Below are positions 49,918 through 60,088 of a stretch of 64,000 nt of DNA, in pieces (within the stretch, counting starts at the first letter, position 1; every line of letters begins with the position of its first letter). The stretch comes from Magnetospirillum sp. (GTDB lineage: Bacteria; Pseudomonadota; Alphaproteobacteria; CACIAM-22H2), in contig JAPZUA010000002.1 in NCBI GenBank assembly GCA_027532905.1, positions 434,001 through 498,000 on the forward strand. The letters run 5' to 3'. Both the position numbers and the translations under genes were made by a program. The notes below the pieces were generated by a model. It ran no database searches. It had not been told where the DNA came from and saw only the letters and a program-made list of their open reading frames with translations.

Positions 49918-50505
49918 TCATGTGTCGGTACCCAGCCACAGATCGATTCTACAGAGCGTCAAAGTGCCCTCCGGAGCAAGCGAGATCACTCCGTCGGCGC
50001 TGGTAAGCACGCTGCAGTCGCCGTCGTAGAGCTGCGAAACTGGCACGTTCCCGCCGATCATCGCGCCGGCGCCGCGGATGAGCAGCAGCAGGATGTCGCC
50101 CGCCGCCGCGTAGTCGCCGGATGCGGCAGTTATGCTTTTCGACACGGTGCAGCGCGCGCGTCCGCGCCGCGCCATGACGTTGAGATCGAGTATCGGTCCG
50201 CCGATAAGCCGCGCGTTGAGGGGAAGGTCTCCCGGGAAGGCGTACGGGGGCGAGCCCGGCGTCAACCGGATCGCCGCGTTGCCCTGCGGCTCGAGAACGA
50301 TGCCGGCGCCCTCGAGAACGGTCAGGTTCCGGTCGATGCCGGGAAAAACCGAAAATGGACCGTTGCTTGCGACGCGCGCCATGCTGACACGCCAATCGAA
50401 TACATCGAGAGACGCATCTGCCGGGGAGACCACGATCTCGGTCGTTTCGCCGCCGCCGTTTTTCCATGGCATCGTCCGGCAGTCCGAGCTTCGGATGATG
50501 CGCAT
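49918..50505 (-). CDS. hutD: HutD-family protein
   Basis: A 195-residue cupin-like protein. The N-terminal CRTMPWKNGGGETTEI is the HutD signature, then FDWRVSMARVASNGPFS and GIDRNLTVLEGAG. HutD is not an enzyme of the pathway; it is thought to limit or tune hut expression, probably by binding urocanate or a product. It starts nine bases after hutU and ends the hutI-H-G-U-D operon. Confidence 0.9.
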   Translation of the reverse strand: MRIIRSSDCRTMPWKNGGGETTEIVVSPADASLDVFDWRVSMARVASNGPFSVFPGIDRNLTVLEGAGIVLEPQGNAAIRLTPGSPPYAFPGDLPLNARLIGGPILDLNVMARRGRARCTVSKSITAASGDYAAAGDILLLLIRGAGAMIGGNVPVSQLYDGDCSVLTSADGVISLAPEGTLTLCRIDLWLGTDT

Positions 50506-50514
50506 GGCTGCCGG

Positions 50515-52179
50515 TCAGGCGATGCTTGGGAGGTCGAGCCGGTGGGTGCGCGCGCAGTCTTTGGCGATTTCGTAGCCCGCGTCGGCATGGCGCATCACGC
50601 CCGTCGCCGGATCGTTCCACAACACGCGCTCGATGCGCCTTGCCGCCTCCGGCGTTCCGTCGGCGACGATCACCATGCCGGCATGCTGCGAAAAGCCCAT
50701 GCCCACACCGCCGCCGTGATGCAGCGATACCCAGGTCGCACCCGATGCGCAGTTGAGCAGCGCGTTCAGCAGCGGCCAGTCCGACACGGCGTCCGAGCCG
50801 TCCTGCATCGCTTCGGTCTCGCGGTTTGGTGAGGCGACGGATCCTGAGTCCAGATGGTCGCGACCGATGACGACGGGCGCTTTCAGTTCGCCGCTGGCAA
50901 CCATCGCATTGAAAGCGAGGCCCAAGCGGTGGCGGTCGCCAAGCCCGACCCAGCAAATGCGCGCGGGTAGACCCTGGAACTTGATGCGCGCACGCGCCAT
51001 GTCGAGCCAATTGTGGAGATGCGCATTGTCGGGGAGCAGTTCTTTCACCTTTGCGTCGGTGCGATAGATGTCTTCCGGATCGCCCGACAACGCGGCCCAG
51101 CGGAATGGCCCGATGCCGCGGCAGAACAGGGGCCGAATGTAGGCCGGAACGAAACCCGGAAAATCGAAAGCGTCCGCAACACCTTCTTCGAGCGCCATCT
51201 GGCGGATGTTGTTGCCGTAGTCGACGGTGGCGATGCCCATTTTGTGGAAATCGAGCATGGCGCGCACATGCCCCGCCATCGACTGCTTGGCGGCCTTCAC
51301 CACGCTCGCGGGATCGCGCTCCTTGCGGGTTTGCCATTCGGCGAGCGTCCAGCCTTTCGGTAGATAGCCGTTGAGCGGATCGTGGGCCGACGTCTGGTCG
51401 GTCACGCAATCGGGCCGCACGCCGCGCCGGACGAGTTCAGGAAACACGTCGGCGGCATTGCCGAGAAGGGCGACCGAGATTGGTTTGCGCTCTTTGCACG
51501 AGCGCTCGACGATCGCGAGCGCTTCGTCGAGGTCCTTGGCTTGCACGTCGACATAGCCGGTGCGCAGGCGCATTTCGATGCGGCTCGGCTGGCACTCGAC
51601 CGCAAGGCAGGATGCGCCGGCCATGGTTGCGGCCAGCGGCTGAGCGCCGCCCATGCCGCCGAGGCCGGCAGTGAGGATCCATTTGCCCACGAGGCTGCCG
51701 CCGAAATGGCGCCTGCCCATTTCGACGAAGGTCTCGTAGGTGCCCTGGACGATGCCTTGCGAGCCGATATAGATCCACGATCCCGCCGTCATCTGGCCGT
51801 ACATCATCAGGCCCTTGCGGTCGAGTTCGTTGAAATGCGCCCACGTTGCCCAATGCGGCACGAGGTTCGAGTTCGCGAGGAGCACGCGCGGCGCATCGGC
51901 GTGGGTACGGAAAACGCCGACCGGCTTTCCCGATTGTACGAGCAGGGTCTGGTCGTCTTCGAGATTGCGCAGGCTTGCCACGATCCGGTCGAAGCTCGGC
52001 CAGTCGCGTGCCGCGCGCCCGATGCCGCCATAGACCACGAGTTCGCCCGGATGCTCGGCCACGTCCGGATCGAGATTGTTCATGAGCATGCGCAAGGGCG
52101 CTTCCGTCAGCCAGCTCTTGGCGGACAGCGCCGTGCCGCGCGCGGCGCGTATCGTGCGGCTATTGTCGATGCGGGTCAT
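50515..52179 (-). CDS. hutU: Urocanate hydratase
   Basis: A 554-residue cytoplasmic enzyme that converts urocanate to 4-imidazolone-5-propanoate using tightly bound NAD+. [41 protein letters not shown] and, near the C-terminus, [20 protein letters not shown] are the urocanase hallmarks, and length fits the family exactly. The ATG at 52179 overlaps the hutG stop (ATGA) and has GAAAGGAACG upstream. Confidence 0.97.
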   Translation of the reverse strand: MTRIDNSRTIRAARGTALSAKSWLTEAPLRMLMNNLDPDVAEHPGELVVYGGIGRAARDWPSFDRIVASLRNLEDDQTLLVQSGKPVGVFRTHADAPRVLLANSNLVPHWATWAHFNELDRKGLMMYGQMTAGSWIYIGSQGIVQGTYETFVEMGRRHFGGSLVGKWILTAGLGGMGGAQPLAATMAGASCLAVECQPSRIEMRLRTGYVDVQAKDLDEALAIVERSCKERKPISVALLGNAADVFPELVRRGVRPDCVTDQTSAHDPLNGYLPKGWTLAEWQTRKERDPASVVKAAKQSMAGHVRAMLDFHKMGIATVDYGNNIRQMALEEGVADAFDFPGFVPAYIRPLFCRGIGPFRWAALSGDPEDIYRTDAKVKELLPDNAHLHNWLDMARARIKFQGLPARICWVGLGDRHRLGLAFNAMVASGELKAPVVIGRDHLDSGSVASPNRETEAMQDGSDAVSDWPLLNALLNCASGATWVSLHHGGGVGMGFSQHAGMVIVADGTPEAARRIERVLWNDPATGVMRHADAGYEIAKDCARTHRLDLPSIA

Positions 52180-53006
52180 GGCGTTCCTTTCGAAAAGCGG
52201 CTGCAAGCGACGAGAATTTTCCGCAAGCTTTCGCGGACCGGTACTGCATAGGCAGGATCGTAGGAAGGCGGCCAGTTGCCCGGATCGGGCGCACCTGACG
52301 GCTCCGGCAGATAGCTCCGGCAGGCAAGCTCCATCTGAACCGCGTGCACGCCTTTGTCGGGATTGCCGTAGGCACGCGTGATGTAGCCGCCTTTGAAACG
52401 GCCGTTTACGACATGGCCCATGCCGCTTGCCGCGCAAAGCGCCGCAACGATCTCTGCAAGCGCCGGGTCGCAAGAGGCACCCGAATTGGTGCCGATATTG
52501 AACGCAGGCAGCGTTCCTTCGAACAGGCGCGGTATGGTGGAGCGGATCGAGTGGCAGTCGTAGAGGACGACCTGCCGGTGTTGAGCGCGCAGGCGCGCGA
52601 GCTCGCTTTCGATGGCGCCGTGGTAGGGATCGAAATAGGCAGCACGGCGTTCGGCGATTTCGGGCGTACCGGGTGCGTTGCCGTCGCGATAGAGCGGCTC
52701 GCCGTCGAACGTTTCGCTCGGGCACAGCCCGGTCGTCGCCTGTCCTGGATAGAGCGAGGCGCCGGACGGATCGCGGTTCACGTCGATGACCGAGCGCGAA
52801 ATTGCGGTGCGCACGATGGTGGCGTCGAGATCGGCGGCAAAATCGTACAGCTGTTCGATCCACCAATCGGCGTCTTTGCGGGCAAGCCAGGGAGACACGA
52901 AGCGCTGTTCGAGGGCCGCCGGAATTTCTGTGCCCGTGTGCGGCATGCTGAGCAGGAGCGGCGCTTCGCCGCGCCGTACCGTCAGCCATGTCGGGTGCGC
53001 GCGCAT
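52176..53006 (-). CDS. hutG: N-formylglutamate deformylase
   Basis: A 276-residue zinc hydrolase of the FGase family. [44 protein letters not shown] and LYDCHSIRS give the metal and substrate residues. It would hydrolyse N-formylglutamate from HutF to glutamate and formate. Its ATG follows the hutH stop directly, with no intervening base, and it overlaps hutU by ATGA. Confidence 0.94.
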   Translation of the reverse strand: MRAHPTWLTVRRGEAPLLLSMPHTGTEIPAALEQRFVSPWLARKDADWWIEQLYDFAADLDATIVRTAISRSVIDVNRDPSGASLYPGQATTGLCPSETFDGEPLYRDGNAPGTPEIAERRAAYFDPYHGAIESELARLRAQHRQVVLYDCHSIRSTIPRLFEGTLPAFNIGTNSGASCDPALAEIVAALCAASGMGHVVNGRFKGGYITRAYGNPDKGVHAVQMELACRSYLPEPSGAPDPGNWPPSYDPAYAVPVRESLRKILVACSRFSKGTP

Positions 53007-54551
53007 TCAGCGACCGTGGGGATGAAGCGAGGGAAGATCGCGGCCAGCCGCACGTACAAGTGCACCGGAGACGACAAGGTCGCGCGCATGCGCGATGTCG
53101 GGAGCAAGAAAGCGGTCGTCGCCGAGGGTCGCGACATTCGTGCGCAGCAGTGTGCGCGCGGCTTCGAGGCTTGGGCTGGACGCAAGTGGGCGATGGAAGT
53201 CCGCCCCTTGGGCTGCGACCAGCAGTTCGATGCCGACAATCCAAGAAGCGTTCGCGGCCATGTCGTGCAGACGGCGCGCACCATGCATCGCCATCGACAC
53301 GTGGTCTTCCTGGTTGGCCGATGTCGGGATCGAATCCACACTTGCGGGGTAGGCGCGCTGTTTGTTCTCGGAGACCAGCGCTGCGGCAGTGACTTGCGGG
53401 ATCATGAAGCCTGAATTCAGTCCGGGCTTGGGCGTGAGAAACGCAGGCAGGCCCGACAAAGCCGGATCGACCAGCATCGCGATGCGCCGCTCGGCAAGCG
53501 AGCCGATCTCGCACAGTGCCATCGCGATCATGTCGGCGGCAAAGGCGACAGGTTCAGCGTGGAAATTTCCGCCCGAGATCACGTCGCCTTCGTCGGCAAA
53601 AACCAGCGGATTGTCGGAAACACCGTTTGATTCGACCGCAAGGGTCGTCGCCGCTTGGCGCAGCAGATCGAGGCAAGCTCCCATCACTTGGGGCTGGCAG
53701 CGCAGGCAATACGGGTCTTGCACGCGCTCGTCGCCGACGAGGTGGGAGGCGCGAATGGCGCTGCCTTCCATCAAGCCGCGAAGGGTTGCGGCGACTTCGA
53801 TCTGGCCCGCATGACGACGAACCGCGTGGATGCGCGGATCGAACGGCCCGTCTGAGCCGCGCGCCGCGTCGGTTGCGAGAGCACCCGTAACAAGAGCTGC
53901 CTGAAAGACGCGCTCGGTTTCGAACAGACCGGCGAGTGCAAGGGCTGTCGAAGCTTGCGTGCCGTTGAGGAGTGCGAGCCCTTCTTTAGGGCCGAGCACA
54001 AGCGGTGCGAGTCCGGCCGAGCGGAGTGCATCGCTTGCCGGTACGTGCGTGCCGGCGACGGAAAACGCGCCGACGCCAAGCAAGGCTGCGGTCATATGGG
54101 CAAGCGGCGCCAAATCACCCGAAGCTCCGACCGACCCTTGGCCTGGCACGACGGGGATGAGACCTCGATCAAGACAGGCGGCGAGATGGTCGAGTGTGGC
54201 AAGCCGGATCCCGGACACGCCCTGGGCGAGGTTCGCCAGTTTGAGCACCATCATCAGCCGCACGACTTTGTCGGGCAGCGGGGCGCCGACGCCAGCGGCA
54301 TGGGAAAGCACGATATTGCGCTGGAGGGCGGCCAGGTCGTGCGGTTCGATGCGCACATTGGCGAGTTTGCCGAAGCCTGTATTGATGCCGTAGACCGCAT
54401 AGCCCGTCGCCAAGATCGTTTCGACCGTTTTCGCGCTGCGTTCTACGTTATTCCGGCAGGCAGGATCGAGCGCGGCGCCGTCGCCAAAATAGATGCGGCG
54501 CCACGACGCAAGAGATACAGCACCGGGTTCGATATCGACTTGCATGCTCAT
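53007..54551 (-). CDS. hutH: Histidine ammonia-lyase
   Basis: A 514-residue lyase that removes ammonia from L-histidine to give urocanate. The Ala143-Ser144-Gly145 triad in [14 protein letters not shown] cyclises to the MIO cofactor, and the catalytic tyrosine lies in [10 protein letters not shown] (Tyr54). Other family features are [13 protein letters not shown] and the glutamine-rich [16 protein letters not shown] segment near the C-terminus. The ATG at 54551 overlaps the hutI stop and has GAAAGGACG upstream. Confidence 0.97.
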   Translation of the reverse strand: MSMQVDIEPGAVSLASWRRIYFGDGAALDPACRNNVERSAKTVETILATGYAVYGINTGFGKLANVRIEPHDLAALQRNIVLSHAAGVGAPLPDKVVRLMMVLKLANLAQGVSGIRLATLDHLAACLDRGLIPVVPGQGSVGASGDLAPLAHMTAALLGVGAFSVAGTHVPASDALRSAGLAPLVLGPKEGLALLNGTQASTALALAGLFETERVFQAALVTGALATDAARGSDGPFDPRIHAVRRHAGQIEVAATLRGLMEGSAIRASHLVGDERVQDPYCLRCQPQVMGACLDLLRQAATTLAVESNGVSDNPLVFADEGDVISGGNFHAEPVAFAADMIAMALCEIGSLAERRIAMLVDPALSGLPAFLTPKPGLNSGFMIPQVTAAALVSENKQRAYPASVDSIPTSANQEDHVSMAMHGARRLHDMAANASWIVGIELLVAAQGADFHRPLASSPSLEAARTLLRTNVATLGDDRFLAPDIAHARDLVVSGALVRAAGRDLPSLHPHGR

Positions 54552-55756
54552 CGTCCTTTCCAGACGCGCGAGTGCAGCGGATTGAAGCCCATGCGATAGA
54601 CGAGTTCGGCCGGACTCTCGACATCCCAGATCGCAAGGTCGCAGAATTTTCCGCCTTCCAGCGTGCCCACTGAAGCGGTGCGCCCGAGGGCTGCGGCCGC
54701 ATGGCGGGTCACGCCCAAAAGGCATTCGTCGACCGTCATGCGGAATAGCGTGGCGCCCATATTGAGTACAAGAAGCATCGACGTCAGCGGCGAGGTGCCC
54801 GGATTGCAGTCGGTCGCAAGCGCCATCGGCACGCCGAATTTGCGGCACAGTTCTGTCGGCGGCAATTGCGTGTCGCGCAGGAAGTAGAATGCGCCGGGAA
54901 GAAGGACCGCGACCGTTCCGGCCTTTGCCATTGCCTGCAAGCCGACTTCGTCGGTGTGTTCGAGGTGGTCGGCCGACAGAGCGCCGTAGCGTGCGGCAAG
55001 GGCTGCACCGCCGAGATTGGAAAGCTGGTCGGCGTGGAGCTTGACCGGAATACCGTGCGCTTTCGCCGCGTCGAAGACGCGTGCCGTTTGTGCGGGCGAA
55101 AATGCGATTCCTTCGCAGAACGCATCGACGGCATCGGCCAGATTTTCGCGCGCGAGGGCAGGCAGCATGTCCGTGCAGACGATCTCGATATAGCGGTCCT
55201 TGTCGCCGTTGAACTCGGGCGGCAGTGCATGGGCCCCCAGAAAGGTCGTGCTCACGCGAATATCGCGTTTCGTTTCGAGCGCGCGCGCGACGCGGAGCAT
55301 CCGCATCTCCTCGGCGCGTTCAAGTCCGTAGCCGGACTTGATCTCGATTGTCGTCACACCCTCGGCGATGAGGCGGTCGAGCCGGGCGAGGGCACTCGCG
55401 ACGAGGCTCTCGTTGCCAGCCGCGCGTGTCGCCCTCACCGTCGACGCGATGCCGCCGCCGGCGGCGGCGATCTCGGCGTAGGAAGCACCCGCTAAGCGCA
55501 TTTCGAACTCCCGCGCGCGGTCCCCGCCGTGAACGAGATGCGTATGGCAGTCGATGAAGCCCGGGGTTATCAGGCGTCCCGCGCAGTCGATCGTGTGTTT
55601 GGCGTCTGTCGGCTTCGGAAGATCGGCTTCAGCCCCAACGAAGGCGATGCGGCCGTCGCGCGCGGCGACTGCACCGCGTTCGACCAGCCCCAACGGACCG
55701 GACCCGGTTGCCATCGTCGCCAGCCTCGCGTTCCGCCACACAGTGTCGAAGGTCAT
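54548..55756 (-). CDS. hutI: Imidazolonepropionase
   Basis: A 402-residue amidohydrolase that opens imidazolonepropionate to N-formimino-L-glutamate. [11 protein letters not shown] gives the metal-binding His71 and His73, [11 protein letters not shown] and [11 protein letters not shown] the substrate region, and [11 protein letters not shown] the metal-binding aspartate. It is the first gene of the leftward hut operon, starting 21 bases from the HutC-type operator. Confidence 0.96.
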   Translation of the reverse strand: MTFDTVWRNARLATMATGSGPLGLVERGAVAARDGRIAFVGAEADLPKPTDAKHTIDCAGRLITPGFIDCHTHLVHGGDRAREFEMRLAGASYAEIAAAGGGIASTVRATRAAGNESLVASALARLDRLIAEGVTTIEIKSGYGLERAEEMRMLRVARALETKRDIRVSTTFLGAHALPPEFNGDKDRYIEIVCTDMLPALARENLADAVDAFCEGIAFSPAQTARVFDAAKAHGIPVKLHADQLSNLGGAALAARYGALSADHLEHTDEVGLQAMAKAGTVAVLLPGAFYFLRDTQLPPTELCRKFGVPMALATDCNPGTSPLTSMLLVLNMGATLFRMTVDECLLGVTRHAAAALGRTASVGTLEGGKFCDLAIWDVESPAELVYRMGFNPLHSRVWKGR

Positions 55757-55777
55757 GGGCGACGCTCCTTCCCGAAT

Positions 55778-55787
55778 TGTCTAGACA
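55778..55787. promoter_or_regulatory. HutC-type operator TGTCTAGACA with nearby half-site
   Basis: The perfect 10-base palindrome TGTCTAGACA lies in the 87-base gap between divergent hutI and hutF; a second TTGTCTAG half-site is at 55807-55814. HutC operators in other proteobacteria contain TGTATAGACA- or TGTATATACA-type cores, so this is the likely site where HutC represses both operons until urocanate binds. Confidence 0.75.
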
Positions 55788-55843
55788 TAATCCAGCGCAC
55801 CTGATGTTGTCTAGCCGCGTTCTTGCTGTGTAGGCTGGATGCC

Positions 55844-57208
55844 ATGGCCCGATTTGAATTCTTTTTCGACGCCGCACTTTTGCCGGACGGCTGGGCGCGC
55901 GACGTCGAAGTCGCCGTCGTCGATGGAATGATCCATGCCGTCGTGCCCGGTGCCGCCGCTGGCGGGCGACCGCGCATCGCAGGTGCAGTATTGCCGGGTC
56001 TGCCCAATCTCCACAGTCATGCTTTTCAGCGCGCCATTGCCGGATCGACGGAAAGGCGTGGGCCGGCAAACGACAGTTTCTGGACGTGGCGGGAAGCGAT
56101 GTACCGCTTCGTCGATCATCTCGGCCCCGACGACATCGAGGCGATATCGGCGATGGCCATGATGGAGATGCTGGAGGGCGGCTTCACCAGTGTGGCCGAA
56201 TTCCACTATCTCCATCATGACCGGCACGGACAGCCTTACGCGGACAAAGCCGAGCTTTCGACGCGCATCGTCGCGGCAGCGGCGCAAACGGGCATCGGCC
56301 TTACGTTGCTTCCCGTTCTTTACGCACAGGGCGGCTTCGGCGGCCTACCGACGGAAACCCGGCAGCGCCGCTTTATCAACCGGATCGACGACTATCTCGT
56401 CCTGCACGAAAAGGCGCGCGATGCGGTGGCGTGTTTGCCGCACGGTGCCATCGGAGCGGCACCGCACAGCTTGCGGGCCGTGACGCCGGAAACGCTCCGC
56501 GCCCTTCTCGACGCAGATGTCGGCGGCCCAGTCCATATCCATATCGCCGAGCAGATCCAGGAAGTCGAGGCGTGCATCGCCTGGAGCGGACGGCGCCCGG
56601 TTGAATGGCTGCTGTCGAACGCCCCGGTCGATACGAACTGGTGTCTTGTCCACGCGACCCATTTGACGCCTTCGGAAATCGCCGCGTTGGCCGCGTCGGG
56701 TGCTGTTGCGGGCTTGTGTCCGACGACGGAGGCCAATCTCGGCGATGGGCTGTTCGAGGGCGCCGCCTTTCTGGCGACGGGCGGACGCTACGGCGTGGGC
56801 TCGGACTCGAATGTTGAGATATCCGCCGCGCAAGAGCTGCGCTGGTTCGAATACGGCCAGCGCCTCAAGGATCGAAGCCGCAACGTGGCGACGGCGCGGG
56901 AAGGCCAATCGACCGGCGAAGCGCTCTACAGAGCCGCAGCTGCCGGCGGGGCGCAGGCGTTGGCCCAGCCGGTCGGCGCAATAGCGTGCGGCAAACGCGC
57001 GGACTTCGTTGTTCTCGACACTTCGCACCCGTCGCTTGCCGCAATGGAGCCGGCGCAATGGCTCGACGGCTACGTTTTCGTTGCAGGGCAATCTGCCGTC
57101 ACGCAAGTGTATGTCGCCGGTGTGCGCGTGGTCGAGGGTGGCCGGCATGTGCGCCGCGACGCGATCGCGTCGCGCTTCGTTGCGACCATGAAGCGAATTT
57201 TGAAGTGA
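55844..57208 (+). CDS. hutF: Formimidoylglutamate deiminase
   Basis: A 454-residue amidohydrolase that deiminates N-formimino-L-glutamate to N-formyl-L-glutamate, the substrate of HutG. PGLPNLHSHAFQRAIAGS (His57, His59), the Q/R-rich FAE-type HIHIAEQIQEV, and GVGSDSNVEIS (metal-binding Asp) fit HutF. The ATG at 55844 is chosen; the preceding codons lie in the operator region. It overlaps hutC (GTGA). Confidence 0.94.
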   Translation: MARFEFFFDAALLPDGWARDVEVAVVDGMIHAVVPGAAAGGRPRIAGAVLPGLPNLHSHAFQRAIAGSTERRGPANDSFWTWREAMYRFVDHLGPDDIEAISAMAMMEMLEGGFTSVAEFHYLHHDRHGQPYADKAELSTRIVAAAAQTGIGLTLLPVLYAQGGFGGLPTETRQRRFINRIDDYLVLHEKARDAVACLPHGAIGAAPHSLRAVTPETLRALLDADVGGPVHIHIAEQIQEVEACIAWSGRRPVEWLLSNAPVDTNWCLVHATHLTPSEIAALAASGAVAGLCPTTEANLGDGLFEGAAFLATGGRYGVGSDSNVEISAAQELRWFEYGQRLKDRSRNVATAREGQSTGEALYRAAAAGGAQALAQPVGAIACGKRADFVVLDTSHPSLAAMEPAQWLDGYVFVAGQSAVTQVYVAGVRVVEGGRHVRRDAIASRFVATMKRILK

Positions 57209-57963
57209 ACGCGCCAGCCCATCTGCATCAGCGCATCCGCGCCGACATCGAAGGACGGATCCGTTCGGGCACTTGGCCGCCTGGACACCGTATTCCCTCC
57301 GAGCAGGCAATGACGGTCGAATATGGCTGCTCGCGCATGACGGTCAGCAAAGTTCTGTCGGCCCTTGCGGCGCAAGGTCTCCTCACGCGTCGCAGGCGCG
57401 CGGGCTCCGTGGTTGCGGCCCCGACCTCCGATCTCGCCGTTATGCAGATTCAGGATTTCGTGCTCGAGGCCGCGCGTTCGGGCAAGCGCTACGAACACAG
57501 GATTCTGCGGCGCGTCGTTGCACCGATCGACCGCGAAACGGGCGCGCGGCTCGATCTCAGAGCCGGAGCGCCGGTGCTCATGGTGGATACGCTCCATCTG
57601 CTCGAAGGCATGCCGCAGGCCTTCGAGCAGCGGATTGTCAATCTCGCGGCCGTTCCCAGTGCGCGCAACGCAGAGTTCAAAACCTTGCCGCCGGGGACGT
57701 GGCTCCTGCAGCGCGTGCCTTGGAGCGACGCAGAACACGTCATTCACGCTATCAATGCCGATGCGGTTTTGCGCCGACGGCTGAAGATTGCGACTGGGTC
57801 TGCCTGTCTTGTCCTAGAGCGCCGCACATGGCAGGGCGGGCGGCTGTTGACTGAGGCACGGATTTTTTATCCGGGCAGCCGCCACCGACTGGTCGGCCGA
57901 TTTTCGCCGACTGGGAACGCGGCTTTTGGCGTCGAAGCTGGGCATGTCGGCGCGCAGCGGTAG
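57205..57963 (+). CDS. hutC: Histidine utilisation repressor (GntR family, UTRA domain)
   Basis: A 252-residue repressor. The winged-helix domain (about 7-72) has RIPSEQAMTVEYGCSRMTVSKVLSALAAQGL, and the UTRA effector domain follows, with AFEQRIVNL and the LPPGTWLLQRVPWSDAEHVIHA segment typical of HutC. The start is GTG, overlapping the hutF stop. Urocanate is the expected inducer. The end is 46 bases from the convergent kinase gene. Confidence 0.93.
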   Translation: MNAPAHLHQRIRADIEGRIRSGTWPPGHRIPSEQAMTVEYGCSRMTVSKVLSALAAQGLLTRRRRAGSVVAAPTSDLAVMQIQDFVLEAARSGKRYEHRILRRVVAPIDRETGARLDLRAGAPVLMVDTLHLLEGMPQAFEQRIVNLAAVPSARNAEFKTLPPGTWLLQRVPWSDAEHVIHAINADAVLRRRLKIATGSACLVLERRTWQGGRLLTEARIFYPGSRHRLVGRFSPTGNAAFGVEAGHVGAQR

Positions 57964-58009
57964 CCTTCGGCGGTCCAGAGTTCGGTCTCAGAGCAGCCGG
58001 CAGAAGGCG

Positions 58010-58948
58010 CTATTTGGAGATGGCGGAAACAAAGGCGGTCAATTCGGCTGCGGTTGGTGCCGATGCCGCCGCACCTTGCCGCGAAACGCAAAGCGCACCT
58101 GCACTGCACGCGTACTGCACCGCCGCCCCAATATCCGCACCGCTGCAAGTCTGAACTGCTAGGGCAGCATTGAAGCAGTCGCCTGCAGCAACGCTGTCCA
58201 CGCACACGACTTCGGGTGCCGCGAAACTTTGGCGAAGCAGTGGGGTGCTTGCAAAAGCTCCGCGTGCGCCAAGTTTGAGCACGACCGCGCGAAATCCCAT
58301 GCGATGCAGCGCATCCGCCGCTTTCGCGACCGCCGCCGGTTCCGACGGCGCGATGCCCGTGAGCATTTCCGTTTCGGTTTCGTTGGGGGTAACGAAATCG
58401 ACGAGGCTTGCAAGGGCCGACAAGGATCCGTCGGTCGGAACCGGGGCTGGGTCGAGCACGATGCACGCGCCAATACCCTTGGCTATTTGGGCTGCGCGCA
58501 GATTGTCGGACGGCGCGCGCTCGCATTGCAGAAGCAGAGCGCTTGACGGCGTTAGAGCTTCTGCAAGGGTCCGGAACTCGGCGTCGCGTGCAGCCAAGTT
58601 GGCGCCAGAGATGACCGTGATCGCGTTGCGACCCGCCGCATCGACGAGGATCGAGGCCATGCCGGTCGCGTGCGTTCGGGCAGCGCCGATGAGGTCTGTC
58701 GCAAGTCCGAAACGGGCAAGTTCTTGGAGAACGAATGCGCCAAAGACGTCGTCGCCGACGTTTCCGAGCAGTCGCACGCGTGCGCCGAGCCGGTGGGCCG
58801 CGATCGCTTGGTTGGCGCCCTTGCCGCCGAGGTTGAGCGCGTAGTGATCGCCGAATCTCGTCTCGCCTAGAGCGGCCGCTTTGTCGGCATAGACGCAAAT
58901 ATCCGCGTTGACGCTTCCGAAGACGCAGATGTCGATCGCATGCTTCAT
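58010..58948 (-). CDS. PfkB-family kinase (ribokinase-like)
   Basis: A 312-residue sugar kinase. GSVNADICVYADK and NLGGKGANQAIAAHRLGA are the N-terminal ribokinase signature, and DSVAAGDCFNAALAV near the C-terminus holds the catalytic aspartate in the anion-hole motif. The ATG at 58948 is chosen over a TTG ten codons upstream. It follows the second PfkB gene (45 bases away), both transcribed leftwards and divergent from the nucleoside phosphorylase. Ribose or a related pentose, or a nucleoside, is the likely substrate. Confidence 0.87.
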   Translation of the reverse strand: MKHAIDICVFGSVNADICVYADKAAALGETRFGDHYALNLGGKGANQAIAAHRLGARVRLLGNVGDDVFGAFVLQELARFGLATDLIGAARTHATGMASILVDAAGRNAITVISGANLAARDAEFRTLAEALTPSSALLLQCERAPSDNLRAAQIAKGIGACIVLDPAPVPTDGSLSALASLVDFVTPNETETEMLTGIAPSEPAAVAKAADALHRMGFRAVVLKLGARGAFASTPLLRQSFAAPEVVCVDSVAAGDCFNAALAVQTCSGADIGAAVQYACSAGALCVSRQGAAASAPTAAELTAFVSAISK

Positions 58949-58993
58949 TTGCGGTTTTCCGTCACAGGATGAATTCAAGAGCTCGCATACGCG

Positions 58994-59890
58994 CTAGCCC
59001 TTGTCGAGGTCCGACAGGATCGCCGTCATTTCGGCGCGTGTCGGAAACGATGCGGTGGTGCCGCGACGGGTGACCGACAGCGAAGCCGCGTTTACGGCAG
59101 CTTGGGCTGCGAAAAGGATCGGTCGGCCGGCGCACAGCAGGGCGGCGGCGACGCCTGCAAGAACGTCGCCTGCACCGGCGGTGTCGATTGCTTCGACGTG
59201 CGGCGCAGAAACGTGCGTGAGGCCAGCCGTGCTGGCGATGGCCGCACCTGTCTCGCCGAGGGTCACAATTGCCGTTCCTGCACACGCGGCGCGGAGTGCC
59301 GACGCGTCGGCACTGCCGACGATCATCGAACATTCGACCGCGTTCGCCATAACGACGTCGCACAGCGCGAGGCAGGGCCGCATGTCCCACGCGAGCGGTG
59401 CGGTGTTCAGCAGCGTTGCCGCACCGCGCGTGCGGGCGAGGCCAAGTGCTTCGAACGTCGTTTCGGCCGTCAGATTTCCCTGGACCAACAGCATGTCGCC
59501 TTGCGCGAGGTCGGCCAGTGCCGCACGCGCATGCGAAGGCGTGAGCGTGTGCGCACAGTGTGCGCTCGACAAGATCATATTCTCGCCGGAACCTGCGACC
59601 CAGATTGACGAATGATCGGTCGGGTGCGGCATTGCGATCCAGCGCGCTGCAATAGCGGGAAAACCGGCGACCGTTTCCCGCAGATACATTCCGTCGCTGT
59701 CGTTGCCGATTGGCGCTGCGAAAACGCAGGTCGCCCCGGCATTGGCTGCTGCGAGCGCTTGATTTAGTCCTTTGCCGCCGGCACACCGCACCATGTGCTC
59801 CGCCAGCAGCGTCTCGCCGGGATTCGGCAGGCGTGCTGCATTGAGGACGACGTCGATGGTCGCGTTTCCAAGAACAAAAACGCGGTTCAT
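58994..59890 (-). CDS. PfkB-family kinase (second, ribokinase/nucleoside-kinase-like)
   Basis: A 298-residue kinase. VLGNATIDVVLNAARLPNPGETLLA and CAGGKGLNQALAAANAGA form the substrate-binding motif, and DTAGAGDVLAGVAAAL the catalytic end. It is diverged from the adjacent PfkB protein, so the two probably act on different substrates. The ATG at 59890 starts the leftward pair; a 198-base region separates it from the divergent phosphorylase gene and presumably carries both promoters, with no operator I can recognise. Confidence 0.87.
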   Translation of the reverse strand: MNRVFVLGNATIDVVLNAARLPNPGETLLAEHMVRCAGGKGLNQALAAANAGATCVFAAPIGNDSDGMYLRETVAGFPAIAARWIAMPHPTDHSSIWVAGSGENMILSSAHCAHTLTPSHARAALADLAQGDMLLVQGNLTAETTFEALGLARTRGAATLLNTAPLAWDMRPCLALCDVVMANAVECSMIVGSADASALRAACAGTAIVTLGETGAAIASTAGLTHVSAPHVEAIDTAGAGDVLAGVAAALLCAGRPILFAAQAAVNAASLSVTRRGTTASFPTRAEMTAILSDLDKG

Positions 59891-60088
59891 TTCCTGCCGT
59901 CCTCTTCTCGGTTGCGTCGATGTTGACAGGCTAGTGAAGCTGCGTCGGCTACGCTAAAGGCGATGTGTCGGCGCATCTGAAGGATCGGACGCTTGCATCA
60001 CGGCGGTCGAGTCACTAGGTTTGCGCATGATTGTTTTCGATCTTTGCGTCTTTGTGGACGCCTGCGCAAGAGATCGCTCGGCGCTGAC

